From assembly GCF_025717065.2 (NCBI RefSeq), contig NZ_JAOVZO020000011.1, forward strand, positions 1-64,000: a stretch of DNA of 64,000 nucleotides, in the 5' to 3' direction. The position numbers were made by a program, and so were the translations under genes. A model generated the notes under the pieces. It was given only the letters and a program-made list of their open reading frames with translations. It was not told the origin of the DNA and searched no databases. Position 1 is the first letter of the stretch, and the number at the start of each line of letters is the position of its first letter. Source of the DNA: Tahibacter soli (GTDB taxonomy: Bacteria > Pseudomonadota > Gammaproteobacteria > Xanthomonadales > Rhodanobacteraceae). Shown piece after piece: positions 25,427 through 32,397 of the stretch.

Positions 25427-26266
25427 TCAGCCTTCCCCGGTGTCGTCGCGCGCGAGCCGCCGGCAATGCGCGATCGTCGCCTCGTCGACCGGGAAGCAGC
25501 ATTCGATGTGCAGCTCGTCGATCGTCACGTCGCGCGCGGTGCCGAACTTCGTGATCGTCGAGAAAAAGTGGAATTCGTCGTCGTCGCGGCGCAGCACCGT
25601 CGTGATCAGCGGGCGCGGCGCGTGGTCGAGTTCGCGGCGGCGCCAGCGCGCCGGCACGCCGGGGTAGGCGAGCGCTTCGTCGAGCAGCGCGCGCGCTTTC
25701 TCGTCGGTCGGCGACGCCGCCACTTCGCCGTGCAGGTGGCGGATCAGATCGCCTGCCACTTCTTCCCAGTTAGCCACCGCGGCGCGCAGATCGTCCGGGT
25801 CGAAAATCTGCCGGATCATGTTCGTATGCGGGCTTTGCCGGCCGCGCATGACGTACGCGTTGACGCGCTGCGCGGCGCGGTTGGCCATCAGCACGTCCCA
25901 GTGGCGATTGAGCAGGAAAGCGGGATACGGCTCCTGCTGCGCGAGGATGAATTCGATCGCGCGGCGCACCTGCGCGAGCTCCGGCGTCGCCAGCGCCGAC
26001 TCGGGATATTTCGGCGCGTAACCGGCTGCGACGAGCAGCGCGTTGCGCTCGCGCAGCGGCATGTCGAGCGTGTCGGCCAGGCGCATCACCATCTCGCGGC
26101 TCGGCTGCGACTTGCCGGTCTCGACGCAGCTCATGTGCCGCGCCGAGACGCCGGCTTCGAGCGCGAGATCGAGCTGGCTCATGCGCCGGGCGGCGCGCCA
26201 TTCGCGCAGTAGCGCGCCCACGGGCGTGGCCGGTGCGGACGATGACGACGAGTTGATGCGTTCCAC
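25427..26266 (-). CDS. XRE-family regulator with MmyB-like sensor domain
   Basis: A 279-residue regulator. Residues about 15-72 are an XRE helix-turn-helix (LLREWRAARRMSQLDLALEA, GVSARHMSCVETGKSQPSRE). The rest is an MmyB-like ligand-binding domain: PAFLLNRHWDVLMANRAAQR, NMIRQIFDPDDLRAAVANWE and the closing TRDVTIDE-type segment, here FGTARDVTIDELHIECCFPV. MmyB-type proteins bind small ligands, some of them fatty acids. It heads a three-gene operon with two membrane proteins and is divergent from the Tat-like hydrolase, a common arrangement when the regulator controls the divergent enzyme. Confidence 0.88.
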   Translation of the reverse strand: MERINSSSSSAPATPVGALLREWRAARRMSQLDLALEAGVSARHMSCVETGKSQPSREMVMRLADTLDMPLRERNALLVAAGYAPKYPESALATPELAQVRRAIEFILAQQEPYPAFLLNRHWDVLMANRAAQRVNAYVMRGRQSPHTNMIRQIFDPDDLRAAVANWEEVAGDLIRHLHGEVAASPTDEKARALLDEALAYPGVPARWRRRELDHAPRPLITTVLRRDDDEFHFFSTITKFGTARDVTIDELHIECCFPVDEATIAHCRRLARDDTGEG

Positions 26267-26424
26267 GCGACGAACCGGCTGCTGCGATGGCCCGACATGT
26301 TACGGCGCGGCCCACACGGAAACCATGACCTGCGACGTCATGCGGCGATGACCTCGCACGACATTGAGCGCATGCCCTGCGATGCCAATGATGTGCGCCA
26401 TCCAATCACTCGATGGAGCACGAC

Positions 26425-27390
26425 ATGCAACGCAGACACTTCCTCCAGATCGCGGCCGGCGCCTTCGCAGCGGGCGCATTCGGCGCACCGGCATTCGGCG
26501 CGGCGAGCGGCGACGCGCCGTTCACTGTGGCGTCGTTCACGGCGGCGCGGCGCTATGCGAAGACGCGCTTCGGCCGCATTGCCTACGTCGATCGCGGTCG
26601 CGGCGACGTGGTGCTGTTCCTGCACGGCTTTCCGCTCAACAGCTACCAGTGGCGCGGTGCGATCGACCGCCTGCAGGGCGAGCGACGCTGCATCGCGGCC
26701 GACTTCATGGGCCTTGGCTATACCGAAGTCGCGCCGGGGCAGAGCGTCGCGCCCGACGCGCAGGTCGAAATGCTCGTCGCGCTGCTCGATCATCTGTCGG
26801 TCGGGAAGGTCGATCTCGTGGCCAACGACAGCGGCGGCGCGGTGGCGCAGCTCTTCGTCGCGCGGGATCCCGAACGCGTGCGCACCCTGCTGCTGACGAC
26901 GTGCGACGCCGAGTTCGACAGTCCGCCGCCGCTCGTGATTCCGGTGATCGAAGCGGCGCGCAAGGGTACGTTCGCGACCGACACGTTCGTGCCGCAGATC
27001 AACGACAAGCACTACGCGCGCACCGACAAGAACGGCATCGGTCCGTTCTGCTTCACGTATCCCGACAAGCTCGCCGACGAGACGATCGACTACTACTTCA
27101 AGCCGCTCGTGGCGACGCCGGAGCGCACGAAGCTGACCAACGCCTACGCGATCGGACTCGACCCGAACCCGCTCGCCGGCATCGAGGCGAAACTGAAAAA
27201 GTGCACATTGCCGGTGCGCATCGTGTGGGGCACCGGCGATCCGATCTTCAAGCAGGAGAGCGCCGACTACCTCGCGAACACGTTTCCGAACGCGCGCGGC
27301 GTGCGGCGCATCGAAGGCGCGAAACTGTTCTTCCCGGAAGAATTTCCGGAGGTGATCGTGGAGGAGCTGCGGGCGTTGTGGCGGGCGTAG
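26425..27390 (+). CDS. Exported alpha/beta hydrolase with Asp nucleophile
   Basis: A 321-residue alpha/beta hydrolase with a Tat-type signal: the twin arginine in QRRHFLQIAAG is followed by a hydrophobic stretch and AFGAAS. HGFPLNSYQWR is the oxyanion loop. The elbow reads VANDSGG with D135 where most hydrolases have Ser, as in haloalkane dehalogenases and epoxide hydrolases. WGTGDPIFK provides the late acidic position. The usual catalytic-His position is occupied by KLFFPEEFPE (residues 300-309), so the triad may be incomplete. The ATG at 26,425 has GGAG six bases ahead and is preferred over the ATG at 26,413. It is divergent from the XRE operon. Confidence 0.75.
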   Translation: MQRRHFLQIAAGAFAAGAFGAPAFGAASGDAPFTVASFTAARRYAKTRFGRIAYVDRGRGDVVLFLHGFPLNSYQWRGAIDRLQGERRCIAADFMGLGYTEVAPGQSVAPDAQVEMLVALLDHLSVGKVDLVANDSGGAVAQLFVARDPERVRTLLLTTCDAEFDSPPPLVIPVIEAARKGTFATDTFVPQINDKHYARTDKNGIGPFCFTYPDKLADETIDYYFKPLVATPERTKLTNAYAIGLDPNPLAGIEAKLKKCTLPVRIVWGTGDPIFKQESADYLANTFPNARGVRRIEGAKLFFPEEFPEVIVEELRALWRA

Positions 27391-27398
27391 CTGTACCA

Positions 27399-27427
27399 GG
27401 CACCGGTCGCCGAGGGCGGCCGGTGCC
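27399..27427. terminator. Bidirectional terminator hairpin
   Basis: GGCACCGG at 27,399-27,406 pairs perfectly with CCGGTGCC at 27,420-27,427, between the convergent hydrolase and carboxypeptidase-regulatory-domain genes. Confidence 0.55.
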
Positions 27428-27436
27428 CCGACGCGA

Positions 27437-27793
27437 TCATTTGTCGGCCGACGGATTCGGCACGAGTTCGATCCTGAGCCGGTACGTCTGGCCCGCGTTG
27501 ACCGCGAGATCGCGGCGTTCGTAGGGGTTGTAGCCGTCGTTGACGACGCTGACCGTAAAGAGTCCGGGCTGCAGATTCGCGAAACGGTAGCCGCCGTCGT
27601 TGCCGCTGTGCGCGATCTCTTCGCTCTCAAGGCTCGTGCCGGTGAGGACGATGATGATGTCCGCAACCGGCTTCTTCGTCGTCTTGTCGAGCACGGTGCC
27701 TGCGATCGTGCCCGTCGTCTGCGCGGCGCAGATCGGCGGAGCGGCGAGGGCGACGGCGAACAGCGCGGCGGACAGCAGCTTCGTGAACGGCAT
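27437..27793 (-). CDS. Exported carboxypeptidase-regulatory-like (CarbopepD_reg) protein
   Basis: A 118-residue exported protein: signal peptide MPFTKLLSAALFAVALAAPP, then a single beta-sandwich domain of the carboxypeptidase-D regulatory-like type (TGTIAGTVLDKTTKKPVADI, GYRFANLQPGLFTVSVVNDG, GYNPYERRDLAVNAGQTYRL). Such domains usually sit at the start of TonB-dependent receptors or surface proteins; here the domain stands alone. GGAG precedes the ATG at 27,793. It is probably a periplasmic or outer-membrane-associated small protein of unknown role. Confidence 0.8.
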   Translation of the reverse strand: MPFTKLLSAALFAVALAAPPICAAQTTGTIAGTVLDKTTKKPVADIIIVLTGTSLESEEIAHSGNDGGYRFANLQPGLFTVSVVNDGYNPYERRDLAVNAGQTYRLRIELVPNPSADK

Positions 27794-27897
27794 GGCGGAA
27801 CTCCGTTGCGGGGGCGTGGAAGGCCGGCGCCCGCGCGAGCGGACGCGGCTCTTCCACAATGCGCAATTGTGTTGCCTCGCCTATCGTCCGGCTTGGG

Positions 27898-28203
27898 TCA
27901 TCGAAACACCGGCCGGAAGAAACTGCGCTCGTAGCTGAGGAAACAGCGCGTCTCCTGCGCGTAGCGCACGGCGGCCTGACAGTCGGCATCGCCGAACGAG
28001 CGCGAGCGATAGTCCTCGTACGCGGCGAGGCTCGGAAAACTGAACATCGCCAACGCCACGTCGCTGGCGCCTTCGGACGGCAGAAAATACCCGTGATGCG
28101 TACCGCCGAACTTCTCGACGAGCGGTATCCACAGTTTGCCGTAGTGCTCGAATTCGGAGAGCTTGTACGGATCGACGATGTAGCGGATGTAGCAGGTGAT
28201 CAT
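27898..28203 (-). CDS. NIPSNAP family protein
   Basis: A 101-residue dimeric alpha-beta barrel-type protein. MITCYIRYIVDPYKLSEFEH...WIPLVEKFGGTHHGYFLPSE follows the NIPSNAP pattern, including the conserved GG-x-x-x-G-Y-F. NIPSNAP proteins have no settled activity. There is no signal peptide. It lies 28 bases downstream of the possible SMI1-like gene on the same strand. A second NIPSNAP-like protein, with a signal peptide, is at 34,542. Confidence 0.8.
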   Translation of the reverse strand: MITCYIRYIVDPYKLSEFEHYGKLWIPLVEKFGGTHHGYFLPSEGASDVALAMFSFPSLAAYEDYRSRSFGDADCQAAVRYAQETRCFLSYERSFFRPVFR

Positions 28204-28231
28204 GGCGGCTCCTGTCGAAAGGCGCCCATTC

Positions 28232-28690
28232 TTACCGATCGTCCGCGTCGCGGCGCAGCCGGATCATGGCCCAGAAGCCGTCGAACGTCGGCGCCACCTG
28301 CTGCCAGCGGTTCGGCGGCCTGGGTCTTTCTCCCTCGCCCCAGACGAGGCGGATAACCGACGGTTCGCTCGCGTCATGGCGATAGTCGAGCGCGATCGGC
28401 GCATCGGAGCCGAGCCCGAAGTCGGCAATGATGAGCGTGCGGTCGGGATCGATGTCCTGGACGGCCCATTGTTCGGGCGTCATTCCGCCGGGCGGGCGCA
28501 GGTGCGATGCGATCGTCGCGAAACTTTTCGGATGGCACAGATCGAGCGTGGATTCGTTCGGCGCGAACGCCTTGACGCAGCCGGGATCCACGCGCGCCGG
28601 CCACATGCCGATGTCGATCAGCCGTTGCAGTTGTTCCGGCAGCACGAATCCGGCGATCCGCGGCGATGTCGCATTCTCGGACGATGTCAT
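28232..28690 (-). CDS. Possible SMI1/KNR4-like (SUKH) protein
   Basis: A 152-residue soluble protein. The central segment IADFGLGSDAPIALDYR followed by SVIRLVW and RWQQVAPTFDGFWAMIRL has the order seen in SMI1/KNR4 (SUKH) proteins, where a compact alpha/beta domain ends with a Trp-rich helix. Many bacterial SUKH proteins are immunity partners of secreted toxins, but no toxin is adjacent here. It may be co-transcribed with the NIPSNAP gene downstream. The family call is tentative; a plain hypothetical protein is the alternative. Confidence 0.45.
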   Translation of the reverse strand: MTSSENATSPRIAGFVLPEQLQRLIDIGMWPARVDPGCVKAFAPNESTLDLCHPKSFATIASHLRPPGGMTPEQWAVQDIDPDRTLIIADFGLGSDAPIALDYRHDASEPSVIRLVWGEGERPRPPNRWQQVAPTFDGFWAMIRLRRDADDR

Positions 28691-28862
28691 CGATGCCTCC
28701 TCTCCGACCGTGCTGGATGTCGCGCAGTATCACGTTGCGGGCGGCAGCGCGCAGCGTTTTGCGCAGTGCGGAGCCCGTCGGTCCCCGATCGGTTCGCAGC
28801 GGTGAGAGGTCGGGAGCCCGAACGACAGTAGTCGAAGCACGTCTGGTTGGGTGTCGATATTC

Positions 28863-29378
28863 ATGGCGACGAAAATGCCGGAAGAAATTCGCGCCGAGAT
28901 TTGCAAGATCGCGTACGACGAAAGCAAGAAAGGCCTCGATCTTCAGGATGCGACTTTGGCTTCCGTTCGGCAAAGCGCGGTGGCAATCGGCACGTTGTGC
29001 GGGCTTGTTGCGACTTTTCTCGGGCGCGAAGTCTTGACGATGTTGAGCAAGCCGCAAGCCGGCGCAGATTGCTTGACTCAAGTGTCCGCGGCGGTTGCGT
29101 TGACTGCGCTGTTCGTCTCGCTGCTGGTAGTGGCAGACCTGTTGCGCCCCAAGGCCGGTTGGAAGCTGCATTCGTCGGCGCGGATCATTCTCGGCCAGTT
29201 CGCGGATCGATCGAATCCGGTCGACCTCGATGTGGTCTACGAGGAGTTGGCGAAGTTCAAAGAAGGTCACTTCGAAAGCAACAGACGGTCCCTGACACGT
29301 CAGTACCCCAAGATTTATGCGCTGATTTTCCTGCTCTTTGTGCAAGTCGTCGCGTGGATATTCGCATTGCTTCCATAA
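28863..29378 (+). CDS. Low-GC membrane protein (two-gene cassette)
   Basis: A 171-residue membrane protein. A charged amphipathic N terminus (MATKMPEEIRAEICKIAYDE) is followed by two neighbouring hydrophobic segments (SAVAIGTLCGLVATFLG and VSAAVALTALFVSLLVVADL), a soluble stretch, and a C-terminal hydrophobic segment (IYALIFLLFVQVVAWIFALL). The layout of a short helix, a transmembrane hairpin and a soluble loop is like small effector-type membrane proteins, but I can name no family. ATG 28,863 is chosen over GTG 28,851. Composition is clearly lower in GC than the surroundings. A 55-residue protein follows 16 bases later. Confidence 0.7.
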   Translation: MATKMPEEIRAEICKIAYDESKKGLDLQDATLASVRQSAVAIGTLCGLVATFLGREVLTMLSKPQAGADCLTQVSAAVALTALFVSLLVVADLLRPKAGWKLHSSARIILGQFADRSNPVDLDVVYEELAKFKEGHFESNRRSLTRQYPKIYALIFLLFVQVVAWIFALLP

Positions 29379-29394
29379 CGGTAAGGAGGATGTC

Positions 29395-29562
29395 ATGAGC
29401 CAGTCGTCCGACGATCGCAAGCCCTCGGATCCGAAGCCCCAGTCGGGCAATCAAGGCAAGACACCGGACAAGCCCGCGGTGCCAACGCCCGTGTTCAAGG
29501 ATCCCGGCGTCGAGATATTGCGCAACAGCGACCCGGATCTTGGAACCAGCAAACGTTTCTAG
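29395..29562 (+). CDS. Small Pro/Lys/Asp-rich protein, partner of the membrane protein
   Basis: A 55-residue hydrophilic protein, probably unstructured over most of its length (DRKPSDPKPQSGNQGKTPDK then PVFKDPGVEILRNSDPD). It has the strongest ribosome-binding site in the window, AAGGAGG at 29,383-29,389, five bases before the ATG. It follows the membrane-protein gene after 16 bases and shares its lower GC content, so the two appear to form one transferred unit. No family was recognised. Confidence 0.7.
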   Translation: MSQSSDDRKPSDPKPQSGNQGKTPDKPAVPTPVFKDPGVEILRNSDPDLGTSKRF

Positions 29563-29978
29563 CCGGTTCCCGACTTGTGTGCCAGCCCGCGCGGGCGTTG
29601 CCGGCCATGTGACTTGACTGCGCCACGCGACATGGCCTGGCGAAAACCGAGGTATGGCTTGCGGCGCCCTCGCGCGTCACGCCGGCAGCGCGTTCGCGTC
29701 GTACTGCCGCTCGGCGGTATCGGCGTGATCACGTCGATCAGCACGCACTGGCGCAACTGCTGTCGGCCGCGTTCGATCGCGCGGCGCTGGCGATCGAAGC
29801 CGGCGTCAATGCGCGGCAGGTGCGCGAGGCGATGGTGTGGTTGTTGCGGCGGGTGTTGCCGGGGAATGTGGGCAAGACGGCGGCGAAGAAATCGCGGCGG
29901 TGGTTGATACCTATTAAAAAATTAACTTTTCAAAGTAAAGCGTTTCGATACTTTCCTGGCCTCGCCGGACCATCGAAC
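29563..29978. other. Stretch without a credible gene
   Basis: About 415 bases. A short in-frame peptide on the plus strand around 29,730-29,915 (HALAQLLSAAFDRAALAIEA, then NARQVREAMVWLLRRVLPG) looks protein-like but has no start or upstream domain; it may be the remnant of a gene. An inverted repeat GGCCATGT/ACATGGCC brackets about 29,603-29,640. Nothing else was recognised. Confidence 0.5.
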
Positions 29979-30107
29979 GTCGCCCCCTCATCCCAGCCTT
30001 CTCCCCCAACGCGGTTGGGGGAGAAGGAGCCGAGGATTCCGGCGTTGCGCCGCTTTGGCCCTCTCCTCCAAGCTTGCTTGGGGGAGAGGGTGGGGTGAGG
30101 GGGCGAC
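29979..30107. repeat. Mosaic intergenic repeat, copy C
   Basis: Full copy: GTCGCCCC boundary, hairpin CCTTCTCCCCCAACGCG...GGGGGAGAAGG, spacer with GGATTCCGGCGTTGCGCCGC, hairpin CCCTCTCC...GGGGGAGAGGG, GGGGGCGAC boundary. A further conserved tail (CGGTTTTCGCCGATGCGGG...CCGCAAAACCCGCTA) runs to about 30,187, then the element repeats as copy D. Confidence 0.9.
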
Positions 30108-30193
30108 GTCGACGCGCTCGTCGAGGATCGGTTTTCGCCGATGCGGGTGTGCCTGCATCCGCAATATCCGTACCGCAAAACCCGCTAGCCGCG

Positions 30194-30392
30194 CTCATCC
30201 CAGCCTTCTCCCCCAACGCGGTTGGGGGAGAAGGAACCGAGGATTCCGGCGCTGCGCCGCTTTGGCCCTCTCCCCCAAGCTCGCTTGGGGGAGAGGGTGG
30301 GGTGAGGGGGCGACGCCGACGATCTCGTCGAGGCACGGTTTTCGCCGATGCGGGTGCGCCCGCACCCGCAACATCCGTACCGCAAAACCCGC
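30194..30392. repeat. Mosaic intergenic repeat, copy D (tandem with C)
   Basis: Second full copy, including the conserved tail, in direct orientation about 210 bases after copy C and almost identical to it. The tandem pair lies between the low-GC cassette region and the HNH nuclease gene, whose stop codon falls at the end of the tail. Confidence 0.9.
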
Positions 30393-30760
30393 TACCCCCG
30401 CTTCTTGAGCATATCCGCCAACCCCGCAAACGGATTCGACGTCGCCGGCTTCACCTCGTCGTCGAGCCCCATCGAATTGCCGGCTTCGAGCTGCCGCTGG
30501 TGCTCGTTGTCGTGGCAGTACAGGCAGAGCAGTTCCCAGTTGGAACCGTCGGCCGGATTGTCGCCGTGGTTGTGGTTGCGATGGTGCACCGTCAGCTGGC
30601 TCAGGTTGCTGCGGTCGAATTCGCGACCGCACCGGCCGCATACCCACGGATACAGCTTGAGCGCCTGCTCGCGGTAGCCGCTCTGGCGCGCTTCGCTGTC
30701 GCGGCGCGCCTGCGCGACGATCGCGTCGAGTTTTTTCGTGTCGGGTGTCTTCGCTGCCAT
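30392..30760 (-). CDS. YajD-type HNH nuclease
   Basis: A 122-residue HNH endonuclease-fold protein. The zinc-binding cysteine pairs CGRCGREF and CLYCHDNEH frame the HNH core LTVHHRNHNHGDNPADGSNW. Size and order of motifs match the YajD family. YajD proteins are widespread; their DNA target and role are not settled. The ATG at 30,760 begins MAAKTPDTKKLDAIVAQARR, the normal N terminus for the family. The gene stands alone next to the tandem repeats. Confidence 0.88.
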   Translation of the reverse strand: MAAKTPDTKKLDAIVAQARRDSEARQSGYREQALKLYPWVCGRCGREFDRSNLSQLTVHHRNHNHGDNPADGSNWELLCLYCHDNEHQRQLEAGNSMGLDDEVKPATSNPFAGLADMLKKRG

Positions 30761-30912
30761 CGCCTTTCGTTCCTGCGCCGTGGGTCGTGCGGCGCCGCGG
30801 CGCTCGCCCGCGCAAGCTATCAACCGTCGCGGCATCGGTAAAGCGCCGGCATCGCGTACGGTTTTCGCGTCGTCCGGCGTTGTCTACGGCGACTGCTTTT
30901 CGGAGATCCGTG

Positions 30913-32385
30913 ATGAATCCGCTCGCACGCAACGCGCTGGCAGCGATGTTCGGCATCGCCGCGACCTCCGCCGCGGTCGCCGCCGAAGGGTATCCCGATA
31001 TCGCGTTCGGCACGAACGGCGCGCGCATCGTCGATTTCCAGCAGGCGTTCGTCGACGACAACCTGTACGAAACCGCGGTGATGCCCGACGGACGCATCGT
31101 CGCCGCCGGCATCGCGGGCGTCACGCCGTTCGACGTGACGCCGAGCCAGAACCGGCTCGCCGTCGCGCGCCTCCTGGCCGACGGCACGCCCGATCCGGGC
31201 TTCGGCGACGGCTTCGGCCGGCTCGTCGTGCCCGGCACCGTGCAGCACGACGGCGGCAGCTTCCATCCGTACGCGCTCGCGCTGCAGACCGACGGCAAGA
31301 TCGTCGTCGCCGGCACGTATCTCGGGCCCGATTCGAACGCGAACGACTTCCTCGTCGTACGCGTGCGCGCCGACGGCAGCGGACTCGACCCCACGTTCGC
31401 GACGAACGGCGTGCGCGTGATTCCGTTCGATCTCGGCGGCGGGAACATCGACGTCGCGACGCGTGTCGCCGTGCAGCCCGACGGCCGGATCGTCGTGCTC
31501 GGCAGCGTGCGCACCGGCGCCGTCGCGTCCGACATGGCGCTCGTACGGCTCATGCCCGACGGCGCGTTCGACGTGTCGTTCGACGGCGACGGCAGGCGCC
31601 TCGTCACGTTCGGTCTGACGGGCTCCGACGGCAGCAGCTACGACAACGCCGGCGCACTCGCGCTGCAGCCCGACGGCAAGATTATCGTCGCCGGCGAGGC
31701 GAGCAGCGCGAACGGCTACGACACGGTCGTCGCGCGCCTGATGCCGAACGGCGCGCTCGACGCGACGTTCGGCAATTATCTGACCGGCCGCACGCGGCTG
31801 ACTTACCTCGCCGGCCGCATGAGCGGTGCGCGCGACGTCGCGATCAGCGAGCTGGCGCTCGATCCGAACCACACGAGCCGCCGCATCGTCGTCGCGGGCC
31901 ATTCGCAAACGAGTACCGTCGACGCCTTCGCGCTCGCGGTGCTCAAGGACGACGGCACGCTCGATGCGGGTTTCTCCGGCGACGGCAAGCTCTTGATACC
32001 GTTCGACGGACCGTCGGAATCGGCGTCGATCGCGACCTCGGTCGCGATCCAGGCCGGCTGGCGGCGCGTCGGCTCGCTGCTCGTGCAGTACCGGCAGATC
32101 GTCGCGGGCGGCTACGTCGCCAGCGCTTCCGGCGGGTCGCATTTCGAGATCGCGCTCGCGCGCGCGAACTTCGACGGTTCGCTCGATGCAGCATTCGGCA
32201 ATGGTGGAAAAAGCCGCTTCACGTCGAATCACTTCTCGCTGTTCGGACCGCCGGCGAGCTGCTTCGGCCAGAGCATCGCGAAGCAGGGCGCTCAACTCAT
32301 TGTCGGCGCGAGCTGCCGCTCGCGGCCCGGCAACGTCTGGGGACCGCAGAAGTTCGCGTGGATGCGCGCCGTGCTCGACGAGTAG
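30913..32385 (+). CDS. Exported delta-60 repeat protein
   Basis: A 490-residue exported protein with signal peptide MNPLARNALAAMFGIAATSA. It is built of delta-60 repeats, each with a core such as LQTDGKIVVAGT, QPDGRIVVLGSV or LQPDGKIIVAGE, spaced 55-60 residues apart and interleaved with LD(A/P)xFG segments (LDATFGNYL, LDAGFSGDG, LDAAFGNGG). These repeats probably form a beta-propeller. GGAG precedes the ATG. Its role is unknown; similar proteins are surface-exposed or secreted. The HNH gene is divergent and the large membrane-protein gene convergent. Confidence 0.82.
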   Translation: MNPLARNALAAMFGIAATSAAVAAEGYPDIAFGTNGARIVDFQQAFVDDNLYETAVMPDGRIVAAGIAGVTPFDVTPSQNRLAVARLLADGTPDPGFGDGFGRLVVPGTVQHDGGSFHPYALALQTDGKIVVAGTYLGPDSNANDFLVVRVRADGSGLDPTFATNGVRVIPFDLGGGNIDVATRVAVQPDGRIVVLGSVRTGAVASDMALVRLMPDGAFDVSFDGDGRRLVTFGLTGSDGSSYDNAGALALQPDGKIIVAGEASSANGYDTVVARLMPNGALDATFGNYLTGRTRLTYLAGRMSGARDVAISELALDPNHTSRRIVVAGHSQTSTVDAFALAVLKDDGTLDAGFSGDGKLLIPFDGPSESASIATSVAIQAGWRRVGSLLVQYRQIVAGGYVASASGGSHFEIALARANFDGSLDAAFGNGGKSRFTSNHFSLFGPPASCFGQSIAKQGAQLIVGASCRSRPGNVWGPQKFAWMRAVLDE

Positions 32386-32397
32386 CGAGGCTCGCGA

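Noticed and set aside
28374-29450. A 358-residue open frame on the minus strand across the low-GC cassette.
   Set aside because: It runs antisense to two genes with good starts and to part of the SMI1-like gene in another frame; no domain.
29575-29907. A 110-residue open frame on the plus strand.
   Set aside because: Starts in a repeat-rich stretch, Arg/Cys-rich, no ribosome site; a different frame looks more protein-like but has no start.
29979-30392. Repeats considered as a CRISPR array.
   Set aside because: Only two units of about 200 bases, internally palindromic, with copies elsewhere in the window and no cas genes; these are extragenic mosaic repeats.
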